From Cardiobacterium hominis (lineage in GTDB: Bacteria; Pseudomonadota; Gammaproteobacteria; Cardiobacteriales; Cardiobacteriaceae): a DNA stretch of 64,000 nt. Position numbers and translations under genes: made by a program. Position 1 is the first letter of the stretch. Each line of letters starts with the position of its first letter. Positions 56,181-64,000 of the stretch are shown here, one piece after another. The notes beneath the pieces were generated by a model that worked only from the letters and a program-made list of their open reading frames with translations, was not told the origin of the DNA and searched no databases. The DNA is taken from contig NZ_LR134365.1 in assembly GCF_900637305.1 (NCBI RefSeq), positions 642,047-706,046 of the forward strand. Reading direction: 5' to 3'.

Positions 56181-57016
56181 CCGAACTACTCACCGCCGAA
56201 GCCTTCGCGCGCGAACTCGCCGAAACCATCAGCCGCCAATTCCACGTGCGCGTCTCCATCCAGTTAAACGAACGCGAGCCGGAGCTGACCCTGCTGCACG
56301 TCCACCTGCCGCAGCCGCTCACCCTCTCGCTGCAAGGCCTCTACCAGCACTACTACCAGCACCCGGAAGAACGCGAAAAACTCATCGCCTTCGAACTCAA
56401 GCGCATCAGCGAATACAACGTGCAACAAACACCGGCGGACAACCCGGAAAACATCCTGCCGCAAATCAAAAGCGCGGGCTGGTTGCAAAACCTGCAAAAA
56501 CGCATCTATGCACGTCAGCCTGACAAAGAACTGAAAGACCTGATGATCGTGCAGCCCTACCTTGCCGACCTCTTTATCTGCTACGCCTACGAATGCGATG
56601 CCGGCCTGCGCTACCTCTCGCCGGAAGAAGCCGAGGCGATGGGCTACGCCAACCCCGACCTGCTGCGCACCCGTGCCGTCAAAAACCTGCGCAAACGCAA
56701 AAACCAAAGCAAATTCTACGGGCTGGAAGGCGGCGCCTACAGCATCGTGCTGGATGGCGTGTACGACGTCTCGCTGCTGCTCATCCTCGACGAAATCCTG
56801 CCGCCGAGCTGGCTGCACAGCGCGGTTATCGCCGCCCCGTCGCGCGGCGAGCTACTCTTGGTGAAAGACGACAGCCCCGCCAACCTGCAAGAGCTACAAA
56901 CCCTGGTCGAAGAAGTCAGCCACAAAACCGCCAACCCCGTCAGCCCGCATTTCTACCGCTGGCAGGACGGCCAACTGCGGCTGTACCGCACCAATAACGA
57001 GGAAAATTACCACTAG
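56177..57016 (+). CDS. DUF1444 family protein
   Basis: 279 residues. The arrangement resembles YtpQ/DUF1444: an N-terminal alpha/beta region, LMIVQPYLADLFICYAYECDAGLRYLSPEEAEAMG, YSIVLDGVYDVSLLL and C-terminal VSPHFYRWQDGQLRLY. Function unknown. It overlaps mepA by 4 bp (ATGA), a coupling to a murein hydrolase gene that may hint at a cell-envelope role. Confidence 0.65.
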   Translation: MTELLTAEAFARELAETISRQFHVRVSIQLNEREPELTLLHVHLPQPLTLSLQGLYQHYYQHPEEREKLIAFELKRISEYNVQQTPADNPENILPQIKSAGWLQNLQKRIYARQPDKELKDLMIVQPYLADLFICYAYECDAGLRYLSPEEAEAMGYANPDLLRTRAVKNLRKRKNQSKFYGLEGGAYSIVLDGVYDVSLLLILDEILPPSWLHSAVIAAPSRGELLLVKDDSPANLQELQTLVEEVSHKTANPVSPHFYRWQDGQLRLYRTNNEENYH

Positions 57017-57033
57017 ACAGCGCTATCCGAATC

Positions 57034-57339
57034 ATGACTGAAACCGACCCCTTTGCCCGCATCCGCCTGCCCGACAGCGGCGAAATCCTCGAAGAACACC
57101 GCTTCCCGCTCTTTGAATACACCGGGCTTTACCAAAAACTGCGCGTCCCGGCGGCGGGCGTGCAAGTCGAAAGCATCGTCGTCAGCCTGGAAGAAGCGGC
57201 AGGCCGCGACACCCAATACCTGCTTAACCTCGTCGTCGCCTCCGGCTACGTCGCCGAAGATGCCGACCTCACCTTCCGCGAAAACCGCGCTGGCGGCTAC
57301 CTCTACACTTACTTCAACATCCAGCCGCTGGAAACCTGA
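57034..57339 (+). CDS. 101-residue protein of unknown function
   Basis: A 101-residue acidic soluble protein (VESIVVSLEEAAGRDTQYLLNLVVASGYVAEDADLTF). No family recognised. It is 17 bp after the DUF1444 gene and is followed by a terminator, so it closes the mepA operon. Confidence 0.6.
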   Translation: MTETDPFARIRLPDSGEILEEHRFPLFEYTGLYQKLRVPAAGVQVESIVVSLEEAAGRDTQYLLNLVVASGYVAEDADLTFRENRAGGYLYTYFNIQPLET

Positions 57340-57350
57340 ACCGCCAGCAC

Positions 57351-57380
57351 AAAAAAACGCCGCTTGCTGCGGCGTTTTTT
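57351..57380 (+). terminator. Bidirectional intrinsic terminator of the mepA operon
   Basis: Stem aacgccgc/gcggcgtt with loop ttgct between A-run and T-run. Confidence 0.85.
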
Positions 57381-57600
57381 ATAGCAATCCTCCGAAAGCC
57401 TCATACGGTGTTTCGTTGCCGGGGTTATAGGGTGCGCCTTGGCGCACCATTGATTAAGAAACAAATGTTTACGCGACGGTGCACCTTGTCTGAAACTTTA
57501 TGTGGATGACTATAATCGCGTAGGGTGGGGCTTGCCCCACCGAAAACCGAAAAAGCCCTCACACGGCGGGGCGAGCCTCACCCTACCGCGGTCGTATGAC
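57381..57600. repeat. Gap with two dispersed repeat types
   Basis: At 57381-57412 lies one end of the 44670-44780 element (tatagcaatcctccgaaagcc). At about 57522-57587 lies a palindrome with arms gtagggtggggcttgcccca and cggggcgagcctcaccctac, related to 30605-30667. A possible -10 (tataat) is at about 57510. No gene seen. Confidence 0.65.
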
Positions 57601-57605
57601 AAGCC

Positions 57606-58076
57606 TCACGCGCGGTGGTAAGGATGGTTGCGGTTGATGCTCCAGGCACGGTAGAGCGCTTCGGCGACGATAATGCGCACCAGCGGGTGCGGCAGGGTCA
57701 GTTTGCCGAGCGACCAGCTTTCGTGCGCGAGCGCTTTGATGTCCGGAGCGATGCCTTCCGGGCCGCCGATGATGAGGGCGAGCTGGCGGTGGTTTTCTTG
57801 CCAATGTTGCAGGCGTGCGGCGAGGCTTTCGCTGCTGTGTTCGCGGCCGGGGATGTCGAGGGTGACGATGTGGTCGCAGGCGTGCAGGGCGCTGCGGATT
57901 TGCGCCGCTTCTTTGTTTTGCGCAGCGGCGAGTTGGCTCGCGCTGCCGCGCTTTTGTAGCGGGATTTCGGTAAGCCCCAGGGTGAGGTCGCCCGTGAGGC
58001 GGTCGGCGTAGTCGGCATAGCCGCGGTTGACCCAATCCGGCATTTTCTGCCCGACGGCGATGATTTCGATGTGCAT
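57606..58076 (-). CDS. rlmH: 23S rRNA (pseudouridine-1915-N3)-methyltransferase RlmH
   Basis: 156 residues. It methylates pseudouridine 1915 in helix 69. SPOUT fold with the SAM knot ALIIGGPEGIAPDI and LPHPLVRIIVAEALYRAWSINRNHPYHR at the C-terminus, both family-typical. rsfS, its common neighbour, is absent. It lies 7 bp after the M23 peptidase gene. Confidence 0.96.
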   Translation of the reverse strand: MHIEIIAVGQKMPDWVNRGYADYADRLTGDLTLGLTEIPLQKRGSASQLAAAQNKEAAQIRSALHACDHIVTLDIPGREHSSESLAARLQHWQENHRQLALIIGGPEGIAPDIKALAHESWSLGKLTLPHPLVRIIVAEALYRAWSINRNHPYHRA

Positions 58077-58083
58077 GGGGCGT

Positions 58084-59193
58084 TTATCGGGTGGTTTTGT
58101 TTTTCGCCAGCGCGTTCATTTCTTTTTCGTACTGGCCGCAGCGGTATTGCCAGGCATCTTTGTAGTTGGCGGCGAGCGGGCGGGTGCTGGGTAAATCCAC
58201 GGTCATCGGGTCGTGCGGGATGTCGTTGATGCGCACTTCGTAGTGCAGGTGGCTGCCGGTGGAGCGTCCGCTGTTGCCAAGGTTGCCGATGGTTTGGCCG
58301 CGTTTGACGGCCGCGCCGGTTTCGACGTTGATGTCGGAAAGGTGGGCGTAGCGGGTTTGGTAGCCGTTGGCGTGGTCAATGATGATGACGCGGCCGTAGC
58401 CGCCCTGCCAACCGGCAAAGCGCACCACGCCGTCGCCGGTGGCGCGTACCGGCGCGCCGTAGGCGGCTTTGAAATCGGTGCCTTCGTGCGGGCGGATGAT
58501 GCGGGTGATGGGGTGCAGGCGCACCGGGTCAAAGGGCGAGCTGATGTGGTCGTAGCTGGCGAGCGGGATGCGGTCCATTGCTGCTTCGGGCGCGTTGCCG
58601 TCGGCGTCGTAGTACCAGGTGTTTTGGTTTTCGTGGCGGGCGTACCAGCTGTCGCTGCCGCGTGCGGTGTTAAGGCGCACCGCGATGATTTTGCTGTTTT
58701 TCGGGTCGGTTTTGCCGTCTTTGTAGTAGTCGCTGTAGAGGAGTTCGAGGTGGGTCAGCGCCGGGTTTTCGAGGCGGGTTTGCAGGGGCTCCAGTTGGGC
58801 GAGCAGGGTCGGGTTCAGCCCGCTTTTTTGTAGGTTGTGCCAGTAGTCACCGGGCAGGCGGTAGGTTTGGTAGTGTTTTTTGAATTGGCCGCCGTCGGCG
58901 GTCTGCGCGCTTGGTTTGGCCGAGAGTGGCGGGCCGGGGATTTCTTTGGGCGGGGCGGTAACGGGCGGCAGTTTCGGCGGTTGTTGCGCGATTTCGTCTT
59001 CCCAGTCGTTGTCTTCGAAGTCGTCGGCGGTTATGGCTTGCGGCGGGGTTACGGTATGATGCGCGCTCTTGTATTCGGGCAGCCAGAAGTCCGCGGGCAA
59101 GATGGCGTACAGGGCGACGCCGAGGAAGCCAATGAGGGCTATCCACGGCAAGAGGCGTTGTTGGGTGCGGTCGTTGTGCGGGTGTTGTGGCAT
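58084..59193 (-). CDS. M23-family peptidoglycan DD-endopeptidase (MepM-like)
   Basis: 369 residues from [29 protein letters not shown], one N-terminal membrane anchor, a Pro-rich stretch, a middle domain and a C-terminal peptidase_M23 domain. Zinc ligands: His and Asp in [13 protein letters not shown], and HLHYEV; the second catalytic His is in RYAHLSDI. It cuts peptide cross-links. The divergent position against tyrS is the Pseudomonas arrangement. No LysM domain is obvious. Confidence 0.9.
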   Translation of the reverse strand: MPQHPHNDRTQQRLLPWIALIGFLGVALYAILPADFWLPEYKSAHHTVTPPQAITADDFEDNDWEDEIAQQPPKLPPVTAPPKEIPGPPLSAKPSAQTADGGQFKKHYQTYRLPGDYWHNLQKSGLNPTLLAQLEPLQTRLENPALTHLELLYSDYYKDGKTDPKNSKIIAVRLNTARGSDSWYARHENQNTWYYDADGNAPEAAMDRIPLASYDHISSPFDPVRLHPITRIIRPHEGTDFKAAYGAPVRATGDGVVRFAGWQGGYGRVIIIDHANGYQTRYAHLSDINVETGAAVKRGQTIGNLGNSGRSTGSHLHYEVRINDIPHDPMTVDLPSTRPLAANYKDAWQYRCGQYEKEMNALAKNKTTR

Positions 59194-59251
59194 GGTTCGG
59201 GTTCCGGCGCGCAGTGTTGGCGCGCATTTTAGCTTTTTTGTTGGAGGTTTT

Positions 59252-60448
59252 ATGGTTTTGGATGAGCAGTTGGCGTTGTTTCGCCGCGGCGCGGTGGATT
59301 TTATTGGCGAGGAGGAGTTGCGCGCGAAGCTCGCCGCGGGCAAGAAGCTGCGCGTCAAGCTCGGCATGGACCCGACGGCGCCGGATTTGCATTTTGGTCA
59401 CACGGTGGTGCTGAACAAGCTGCGCCAGTTTCAGGATGCCGGGCATCAGGTGCTGTTTTTGATTGGTGATTTCACCGCGCTGATTGGCGATCCTTCCGGC
59501 AAGAGCGCGACGCGCCCGCCGCTCTCGCCGGAGCAGGTGCTGGCCAACGCGGAAACGTACAAGGAGCAGGTGTTCAAGATTCTGGACCCGGCGAAGACGG
59601 AGGTGATGTTCAACTCGCACTGGATGGGGCCGATGTCTTCGACGGATATGATTCGTCTCGCCGCCAAGTACACGGTGGCGCGCATTCTGGAGCGCGACGA
59701 TTTTCAGAAACGCTACACCGAGGGGCGGCCAATTGCGCTGCATGAGTTTTTGTACCCGCTGACGCAGGGCTATGATTCGGTCGCGATGGAGGCGGACGTC
59801 GAACTCGGCGGCACGGATCAGAAGTTCAACCTGTTGGTCGGGCGCGATTTGCAGCGCGAGTACGGCCAGTCGCCGCAAGCCATCATCACCATGCCGATTC
59901 TGGAAGGTCTGGACGGCGTGCAGAAGATGAGCAAGTCGCTCGGCAACTACATCGGCATTTTTGATCCGGCAAACGAGATGTTCGGCAAGATTATGTCGAT
60001 TTCCGATGAGCTGATGTGGCGCTGGTTTACCCTGCTTTCCTTCCGTTCCATGGACGAGATTGCGGCGCTGCAAGCGGAAGTTACCGCCGGGCGCAATCCG
60101 CGCGACGTGAAGTTTGAGCTGGCGCGCGAACTGGTCGCCCGTTTCCACGATGAAGCGGCGGCAGCGGCGGCGCAGGAAGCGTTCGTCAACCGCTTTGCCA
60201 AAAACGAAATCCCGGAAGACCTCGAAGAATTCCGCATTGACGCGCCCGACGGCGCACTCGGTATTGCACACGTCTTAAAGGCGGCGGGGCTGGTTGGCAG
60301 TACGTCCGAAGGCTTGCGCATGGTCGATGGCGGCGCGGTCAAAGTCGATGGCGAACGGGTCGCGAGTCGCGATTTCAAACTGGAGCGCGGCTTCAGCGGT
60401 ATCGTCCAGGCGGGCAAACGCCGCATCGTCAAGGTGGTGCTGGTATGA
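59252..60448 (+). CDS. tyrS: Tyrosyl-tRNA synthetase
   Basis: 398 residues, TyrZ-like type. Class I signatures: [11 protein letters not shown] (HIGH variant) and KMSKSLGN. The C-terminal S4 RNA-binding domain is [14 protein letters not shown] at 59252 follows ttggaggtttt. The stop overlaps the protease gene by 4 bp. Confidence 0.97.
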   Translation: MVLDEQLALFRRGAVDFIGEEELRAKLAAGKKLRVKLGMDPTAPDLHFGHTVVLNKLRQFQDAGHQVLFLIGDFTALIGDPSGKSATRPPLSPEQVLANAETYKEQVFKILDPAKTEVMFNSHWMGPMSSTDMIRLAAKYTVARILERDDFQKRYTEGRPIALHEFLYPLTQGYDSVAMEADVELGGTDQKFNLLVGRDLQREYGQSPQAIITMPILEGLDGVQKMSKSLGNYIGIFDPANEMFGKIMSISDELMWRWFTLLSFRSMDEIAALQAEVTAGRNPRDVKFELARELVARFHDEAAAAAAQEAFVNRFAKNEIPEDLEEFRIDAPDGALGIAHVLKAAGLVGSTSEGLRMVDGGAVKVDGERVASRDFKLERGFSGIVQAGKRRIVKVVLV

Positions 60449-61740
60449 GAAAACTCGCCCTGTTGTGCGCGCTGTCTGCGGGCGGCGCGCTCGCCCAGCC
60501 GGTGTTGCCGGCGCAGAATGAAAACGGCGAACCCGCAGCGGTGCCGTTTTCGGTCAATGCGCTCTTCGCCTCCTACAAACCGAGCATCTACCAAGTGCGC
60601 ACCATCAACGCCGCCACGGGGCAGAAAACCAGCATCGGCTCCGGTTTCGTCATCGGCGACGGCAAAATGATTGCCACCAACTACCACGTCATCGCCGACG
60701 CGGTAAACAAAGAAAAACACGACATCGAATACATTAGCACCGACGACCGCGAAGGCAAACTGCGCCTGCTGGCGGTGGACGTGGTGCATGACCTCGCCAT
60801 CGTCGCCGCCGACCACGAGCTCGGCAAAGCCTTCAAACTGGGCGGCATCCCCGAACAGGGCGAAGCGCTCTACGCCCTCGGCAACCCCGGCGATTTGGGC
60901 TTCATCATCGTCGATGGCATCAACAACGGCATCCTGCAAAAAAGCGCGCGCTCGCGCATCCTCTTCTCCGGCGCGATTAACAGCGGCATGAGCGGCGGAC
61001 CGACGGTGAACAAAAGTGGCGAAGTCGTCGGCATCAACGTCGAAAGCCAGGGCAACGACATCGGCTTCCTCGTCCCAGCGAACCACCTCGCCGACCTGCT
61101 GAAACAAGCGGAAGCGGGCGCGGTGAACATCAACGAATCCATCGCCGACCAACTCATCGCCGACAACGACAAATACTACACCCCGTTTTTTAGCGGCAAA
61201 TGGAAAACCGCGACCATCGGCCACTTCACCGTGCCGACCGAAAGCGGCGGCGACCTGCGCTGCTGGGACGTCTCGCCCGAACAACAACTGGAAGACCTCG
61301 CCGTCAGCGAATCCGTCATCTGCCAGTCCGACCGCACCACCTACATCAGCCACGACATCCAGTTCGGCGCGATGGGCTTCATCTACAGCAACTTCTACGC
61401 GCGCGACCCCATCCTCACCTCGCGCTTCTACCACCTCTACAGCCAAGAATACCGCCTGCCCTACGAACACCGCAGCAGCCGCGACTTCGGCGACTTCGCC
61501 TGCAAAGCGGACTTCGTCAGCATCGGCGGCAAACCCTTCAAAACCACCTACTGCACCCAGCCCTCGAAAAAATTCATCAAAAACGGCGAGCCGGTCTCCG
61601 ACCTCTACCTCATCGCCGCACAAATCGGTGAAAAACAACAAGGCTTTACCATCACCATGATGCTCACCGGCATCCAGGAAAACCTCGGCAAGCGCGTCAT
61701 GGCACACCTACTGGAACAAATCACATGGCAACAGAACTGA
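60445..61740 (+). CDS. Secreted trypsin-like serine protease
   Basis: 431 residues. Signal peptide [19 protein letters not shown]1-type triad: His81 (ATNYHVIAD), Asp116 (VHDLAIVA) and Ser183 (GMSGGPTV). There is no PDZ domain; instead a roughly 200-residue unique C-terminal domain follows with several Cys ([36 protein letters not shown]). It is coupled to tyrS (4-bp overlap) and to the FHA gene (16-bp overlap). The target is unknown; a periplasmic regulatory protease is an inference. Confidence 0.88.
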   Translation: MRKLALLCALSAGGALAQPVLPAQNENGEPAAVPFSVNALFASYKPSIYQVRTINAATGQKTSIGSGFVIGDGKMIATNYHVIADAVNKEKHDIEYISTDDREGKLRLLAVDVVHDLAIVAADHELGKAFKLGGIPEQGEALYALGNPGDLGFIIVDGINNGILQKSARSRILFSGAINSGMSGGPTVNKSGEVVGINVESQGNDIGFLVPANHLADLLKQAEAGAVNINESIADQLIADNDKYYTPFFSGKWKTATIGHFTVPTESGGDLRCWDVSPEQQLEDLAVSESVICQSDRTTYISHDIQFGAMGFIYSNFYARDPILTSRFYHLYSQEYRLPYEHRSSRDFGDFACKADFVSIGGKPFKTTYCTQPSKKFIKNGEPVSDLYLIAAQIGEKQQGFTITMMLTGIQENLGKRVMAHLLEQITWQQN

Positions 61741-62624
61741 CCGTCGAAAACCAGGACAACATCTACCGCGTCCACACCTACCCAGTGCGCATCGGCCGCG
61801 CCAAAGACAACGACATCATCGTCAAGGCGCCCTTTGTCGCCGACTACCACGCCGTCATCGAACAAGGCGCGCAAGGCCTCACCATCCGCAGCCTCGAACA
61901 AAGCCACGCCAACGGCGAGCGCATCCCCACCACTCGGCCGCTCACCAACAACACCCTGCTGCAAATCGGCACCGCCACCCTGAAACTCTGGCTGGATTCC
62001 GGCAAACCCATGCCGCTTGCGCACAAACAGCGGCGCTGGTGGCCGCTCTTCACCCATCCGGTCGCCGTCACCGCCTGGTTTCTCGCCGCCATCTTCCTCA
62101 CCATGTGGCAAGGCTACCTCGACAGCCCGCAAAGCTACATCGTCGATTACAACCGCCTCATCACCGCCGTCATCATCCTGCTCGGCCTCACCTGGATTAC
62201 CCACAGCATGATCCAGCCGCTGGCGCGACGCTACCTCATCCTGCCCGTACTCGGCCTCATCAGCGCCTACAGCACCCTGAGCGACCTGCTGACCGCCGCC
62301 GCCGACTGGTACAGCTTCCAGTTCAACAGCACCGGCGCCAGTACCGCCGCGACCATCCTCGGCTTCGCCGGCTTCCTCGCGCTCTACCGCGCCTTCCTGC
62401 GCGACCACATCCCGCTCGCCGGGCGCATCCTCTGGCGCGCCACCGCCCTGACCCTCCTGCCGACCCTGCTGCTCGTTACCTACGGCTACCTGCGCGACCA
62501 CGACTTCTACAGCCAGCGCCCCGGCAGCTACCCGGTTTACCCGAACAAACTACAAAGCAGCGTCCTGCTGGATGGACAAATAAAACCAATCAAAAACTTC
62601 TTTTCAATTGACAAAAACGAATAA
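61725..62624 (+). CDS. FHA-domain polytopic membrane protein
   Basis: 299 residues. N-terminal forkhead-associated domain at about 18-90 (VRIGRAKDNDIIVKAPFVADYHAVIEQ; GRxxDNDI and the H of YHAV are the FHA signature), then about five membrane helices (WFLAAIFLTMWQG, LITAVIILLGLTWI, YLILPVLGLISAY, AATILGFAGFLALY, TALTLLPTLLLVTYG). FHA domains bind phosphothreonine, but no Ser/Thr kinase is in the window. The start lies inside the protease gene, so the two are made together. Confidence 0.87.
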   Translation: MATELTVENQDNIYRVHTYPVRIGRAKDNDIIVKAPFVADYHAVIEQGAQGLTIRSLEQSHANGERIPTTRPLTNNTLLQIGTATLKLWLDSGKPMPLAHKQRRWWPLFTHPVAVTAWFLAAIFLTMWQGYLDSPQSYIVDYNRLITAVIILLGLTWITHSMIQPLARRYLILPVLGLISAYSTLSDLLTAAADWYSFQFNSTGASTAATILGFAGFLALYRAFLRDHIPLAGRILWRATALTLLPTLLLVTYGYLRDHDFYSQRPGSYPVYPNKLQSSVLLDGQIKPIKNFFSIDKNE

Positions 62625-62635
62625 AGCGCTACAAT
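62608..62635 (+). promoter_or_regulatory. Sigma-70 promoter of dps
   Basis: Perfect -35 TTGACA at 62608-62613 and -10 TACAAT at 62630-62635, 16 bp apart, overlapping the end of the FHA gene; GC-rich discriminator gcgcgcc. Confidence 0.8.
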
Positions 62636-62677
62636 GCGCGCCGTTGAAAGATCCATAAACCAACCGGAGAAAACACC

Positions 62678-63148
62678 ATGAGTATCAACATTGGCATGAG
62701 CGAAGCCCAGCGCAAAACCATCGCCGAAGGCCTCGCCAAAGTCCTCGCAGACAGCTACACCCTCTACCTCAAAACCCACAAATTCCACTGGAACGTCGAA
62801 GGGCCGATGTTCCGCACCCTGCACCTCATGTTTGAAGAGCAGTACACCGAACTCGCCACCGCGGTGGACGAAATCGCCGAACGCATCCGCGCCCTGGGCT
62901 TCCCGGCGCCGGGCTCCTACAGCGAATTCGCCGCCCTCACCAGTATCAAAGAATGCAACGGCAAAACCGACGCCCTCACCATGATCCAGGAACTGGTGGA
63001 CGGACAAGAAACCGTAGTGCGCACCTGCCGCGCCTTCTTCCCGGCAGTCGATGAAGCCAACGACGAAGCGACTGCCGACCTCCTCACCACCCGCATGCAA
63101 ACCCACGAAAAAACCGCGTGGATGCTGCGCGCCCTGCTGGAAAAATAA
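62678..63148 (+). CDS. dps: Dps-family ferritin-like DNA-protection protein
   Basis: 156 residues. Four-helix bundle with the inter-subunit ferroxidase site: THKFHWNVEGPMFRTLHLMFEEQY (His, His, Asp/Glu pattern) and VDEIAERIRALG. It stores iron and protects DNA from peroxide. ATG follows aaccggagaaaacacc. Strong own promoter; followed by a terminator. Confidence 0.95.
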   Translation: MSINIGMSEAQRKTIAEGLAKVLADSYTLYLKTHKFHWNVEGPMFRTLHLMFEEQYTELATAVDEIAERIRALGFPAPGSYSEFAALTSIKECNGKTDALTMIQELVDGQETVVRTCRAFFPAVDEANDEATADLLTTRMQTHEKTAWMLRALLEK

Positions 63149-63195
63149 AGCACCGCGCCACAACCGAACCAATAACTACACACAACACACTCGCC

Positions 63196-63219
63196 AAAAC
63201 CCGCCACCCGGCGGGTTTT
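63196..63219 (+). terminator. Intrinsic terminator of dps
   Basis: Stem aacccgcc/ggcgggtt with loop accc followed by ttg; weak T-run but a strong stem. Confidence 0.65.
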
Positions 63220-63378
63220 GCTTTACCCGCAACGGTGCGGTGAAAAAAACCGCCCACCAAAGCGGTGTTGCGGGTTGGCGCGGTATCGCCATCCCATTTA
63301 TTTCCATACAACAGCCCGCTATACACACAACATTCCGTAGCGAAGACCGTGCACATTTGAACGGCGCGGAGCGCCCAA
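63220..63378. other. Non-coding stretch between dps and the CRISPR array
   Basis: About 160 bp at the leader-distal side of the array. The first part has a gcgg/ccgc-rich imperfect repeat; the rest is less GC-rich (tttatttccatacaacag). No gene, promoter or CRISPR repeat seen. Confidence 0.4.
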
Positions 63379-63610
63379 AAATGGGGAACGGTTAGGGCGT
63401 GGGGAGCGATTTTCCGCTCGTGGCGACCGCTGCGAGTTTTGTAAATTTCAATTCGCGCTCCCGCGTGGGGAGCGACGCTGTGCGTGTTGTCATCGGTGAG
63501 AATGACCACCGCGTTTCAATTCGCGCTCCCGCATGGGGAGCGACGCACCGGCTTGCCTTGATCGACATAGACCACATCGTTTCAATTCGCGCTCCCGCAT
63601 GGGGAGCGAA
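63379..63610 (-). CRISPR. Minimal type I-C-like CRISPR array (three repeats plus one degenerate), no leader room
   Basis: 32-bp repeats at 63445-63476, 63513-63544 and 63579-63610 read gtttcaattcgcgctcccg + catggggagcgac on the + strand; the internal palindrome cgctccc/ggggagcg gives the type I-C hairpin, and on the minus strand the repeat ends in ATTGAAAC as usual. A degenerate unit at 63379-63410 keeps only gcgtggggagcga. Spacers are 34 (63411-63444), 36 (63477-63512) and 34 bp (63545-63578). The minus strand is the likely transcript, because decay is on the left, the leader-distal end. The right end lies 15 bp from the LysR stop. Confidence 0.93.
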
Positions 63611-63625
63611 TAACACCCTGTCACT

Positions 63626-64000
63626 TCAATCGCCCTCTACCGTTTTCGCCTTCTCCACCAGAAAATCAATGAAGCTGCGGATTTTCGCGCTGAGGTGACG
63701 GCGGTCGGGGTAGGCGGCGTGCAGGGTGATGCTGCGTAACTGCCAGTCCGGCAGGAGGCGCACCAGCCGCCCGGCGGTGAGGTCGTCCTGCGCCAGCCAC
63801 AGCGGCAGGTAGCCGATGCCGCTGCCCGCAAGCAGCAGTTGGTGCAGCATGACGGTGCTGTTGCTTTGCAGGGCGCTGTGCAGGTGCAGGGTGTGGCTTT
63901 CGTCGCCACGGCGGCAGTCCATGCGGCTGATGTCGGCATACGATGGGAGAACGGCGCTGTGGCTGGCAGCGTCCTCAAGCGTTCGTGGCAGGCCGTGGCG
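63626..64000 (-). CDS. LysR-family regulator, C-terminal part (N-terminus beyond window)
   Basis: The minus frame is open from the window edge to the stop at 63626, 124 codons. It is a LysR substrate-binding domain end: RHGLPRTLEDAASHSAVLP, HQLLLAGSGIGYLPLWLAQDDLTAGRLVRLLPDW and HLSAKIRSFIDFLVEKAK. Its target is unknown. It occupies the site where the CRISPR leader would be expected. Confidence 0.85.
   Translation of the reverse strand, partial: RHGLPRTLEDAASHSAVLPSYADISRMDCRRGDESHTLHLHSALQSNSTVMLHQLLLAGSGIGYLPLWLAQDDLTAGRLVRLLPDWQLRSITLHAAYPDRRHLSAKIRSFIDFLVEKAKTVEGD

Noticed and set aside
59947..61707. 586-codon minus-strand frame over tyrS and the protease gene
   Set aside because: Both plus-strand genes have intact catalytic motifs; the minus frame has shadow composition and no family features.
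63220..63378. CRISPR leader on the left of the array
   Set aside because: Repeat polarity and the degenerate terminal repeat place the leader on the other side, and no AT-rich leader-like promoter is seen here.

Overview
The window is a GC-rich, densely coded chromosomal segment of a gammaproteobacterium. Several gene blocks follow the E. coli/Pseudomonas order (hemA-prfA-prmC divergent from TPR-lolB, then tRNA-Gln-prs-rplY-pth-ychF; lepA-lepB-rnc-era; an M23 peptidase divergent from tyrS). Together with a Neisseria-type periplasmic copper nitrite reductase, a Gcr-like recombinase and TbpB-like lipoprotein debris, this suggests a host-associated organism, perhaps Cardiobacteriaceae. The placement is inference, not a database result.

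Layout. 1-2625: N-terminal 875 residues of a large surface protein with a PQPN repeat and an embedded GH39/PslG-like glycoside hydrolase module. 2724-7332: prmC, two accessory genes, a dispersed repeat, prfA and hemA. 7391-14476: TPR protein, lolB, tRNA-Gln, prs, rplY, pth, ychF, efp and a YdbL-type lipoprotein; ispE, usual between lolB and prs, is missing here. 14627-20236: azoreductase, 3'-5' exonuclease, DUF1820, nirK/aniA with an FNR-type promoter, and a Gcr-like protein. 20262-27671: metabolic and RNA-modification genes (homocysteine methyltransferase family, sdaA, thiamine pyrophosphokinase, rsmJ, GST, EVE) broken by two decayed patches (a scrambled vWA remnant and a 5'-truncated TbpB-like lipoprotein). 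27756-33653: lepA-lepB-rnc-[repeat-family protein]-era and a small membrane protein.

33661-38213 and 52424-54208 are rearranged: a LysR gene cut by a frameshifted IS5-type element, SDR and HxlR fragments fused head to head, an intact NmrA-like gene with a truncated chimeric copy, and a duplicated block carrying the start of a secreted repeat-protein gene. 38312-49842 holds the 887-residue triple-repeat protein, a second copy of an HMA-like 67-residue gene, a vWA protein, a CDF transporter, ohr, an AspT/YidE-type transporter, a Crp/Fnr regulator, a molybdopterin-binding-domain protein, an EamA protein and dsbC. 50163-52406 is an intact type I-C-like cas3 with no other cas gene in the window.

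54233-63148 is conserved again: argF, mepA, DUF1444, rlmH, mepM-like, tyrS, a secreted trypsin-like protease with an FHA-membrane partner, and dps. The window ends with a tiny type I-C-like CRISPR array (three good repeats and one degenerate repeat) that has no room for a leader and abuts a partial LysR gene. Short GC-rich dispersed inverted repeats (at least four families) fill most larger gaps. The most notable points are the GH-bearing surface protein, the residual CRISPR-Cas pieces, the paralogous secreted repeat family that has entered the rnc-era operon, and the protease/FHA pair.
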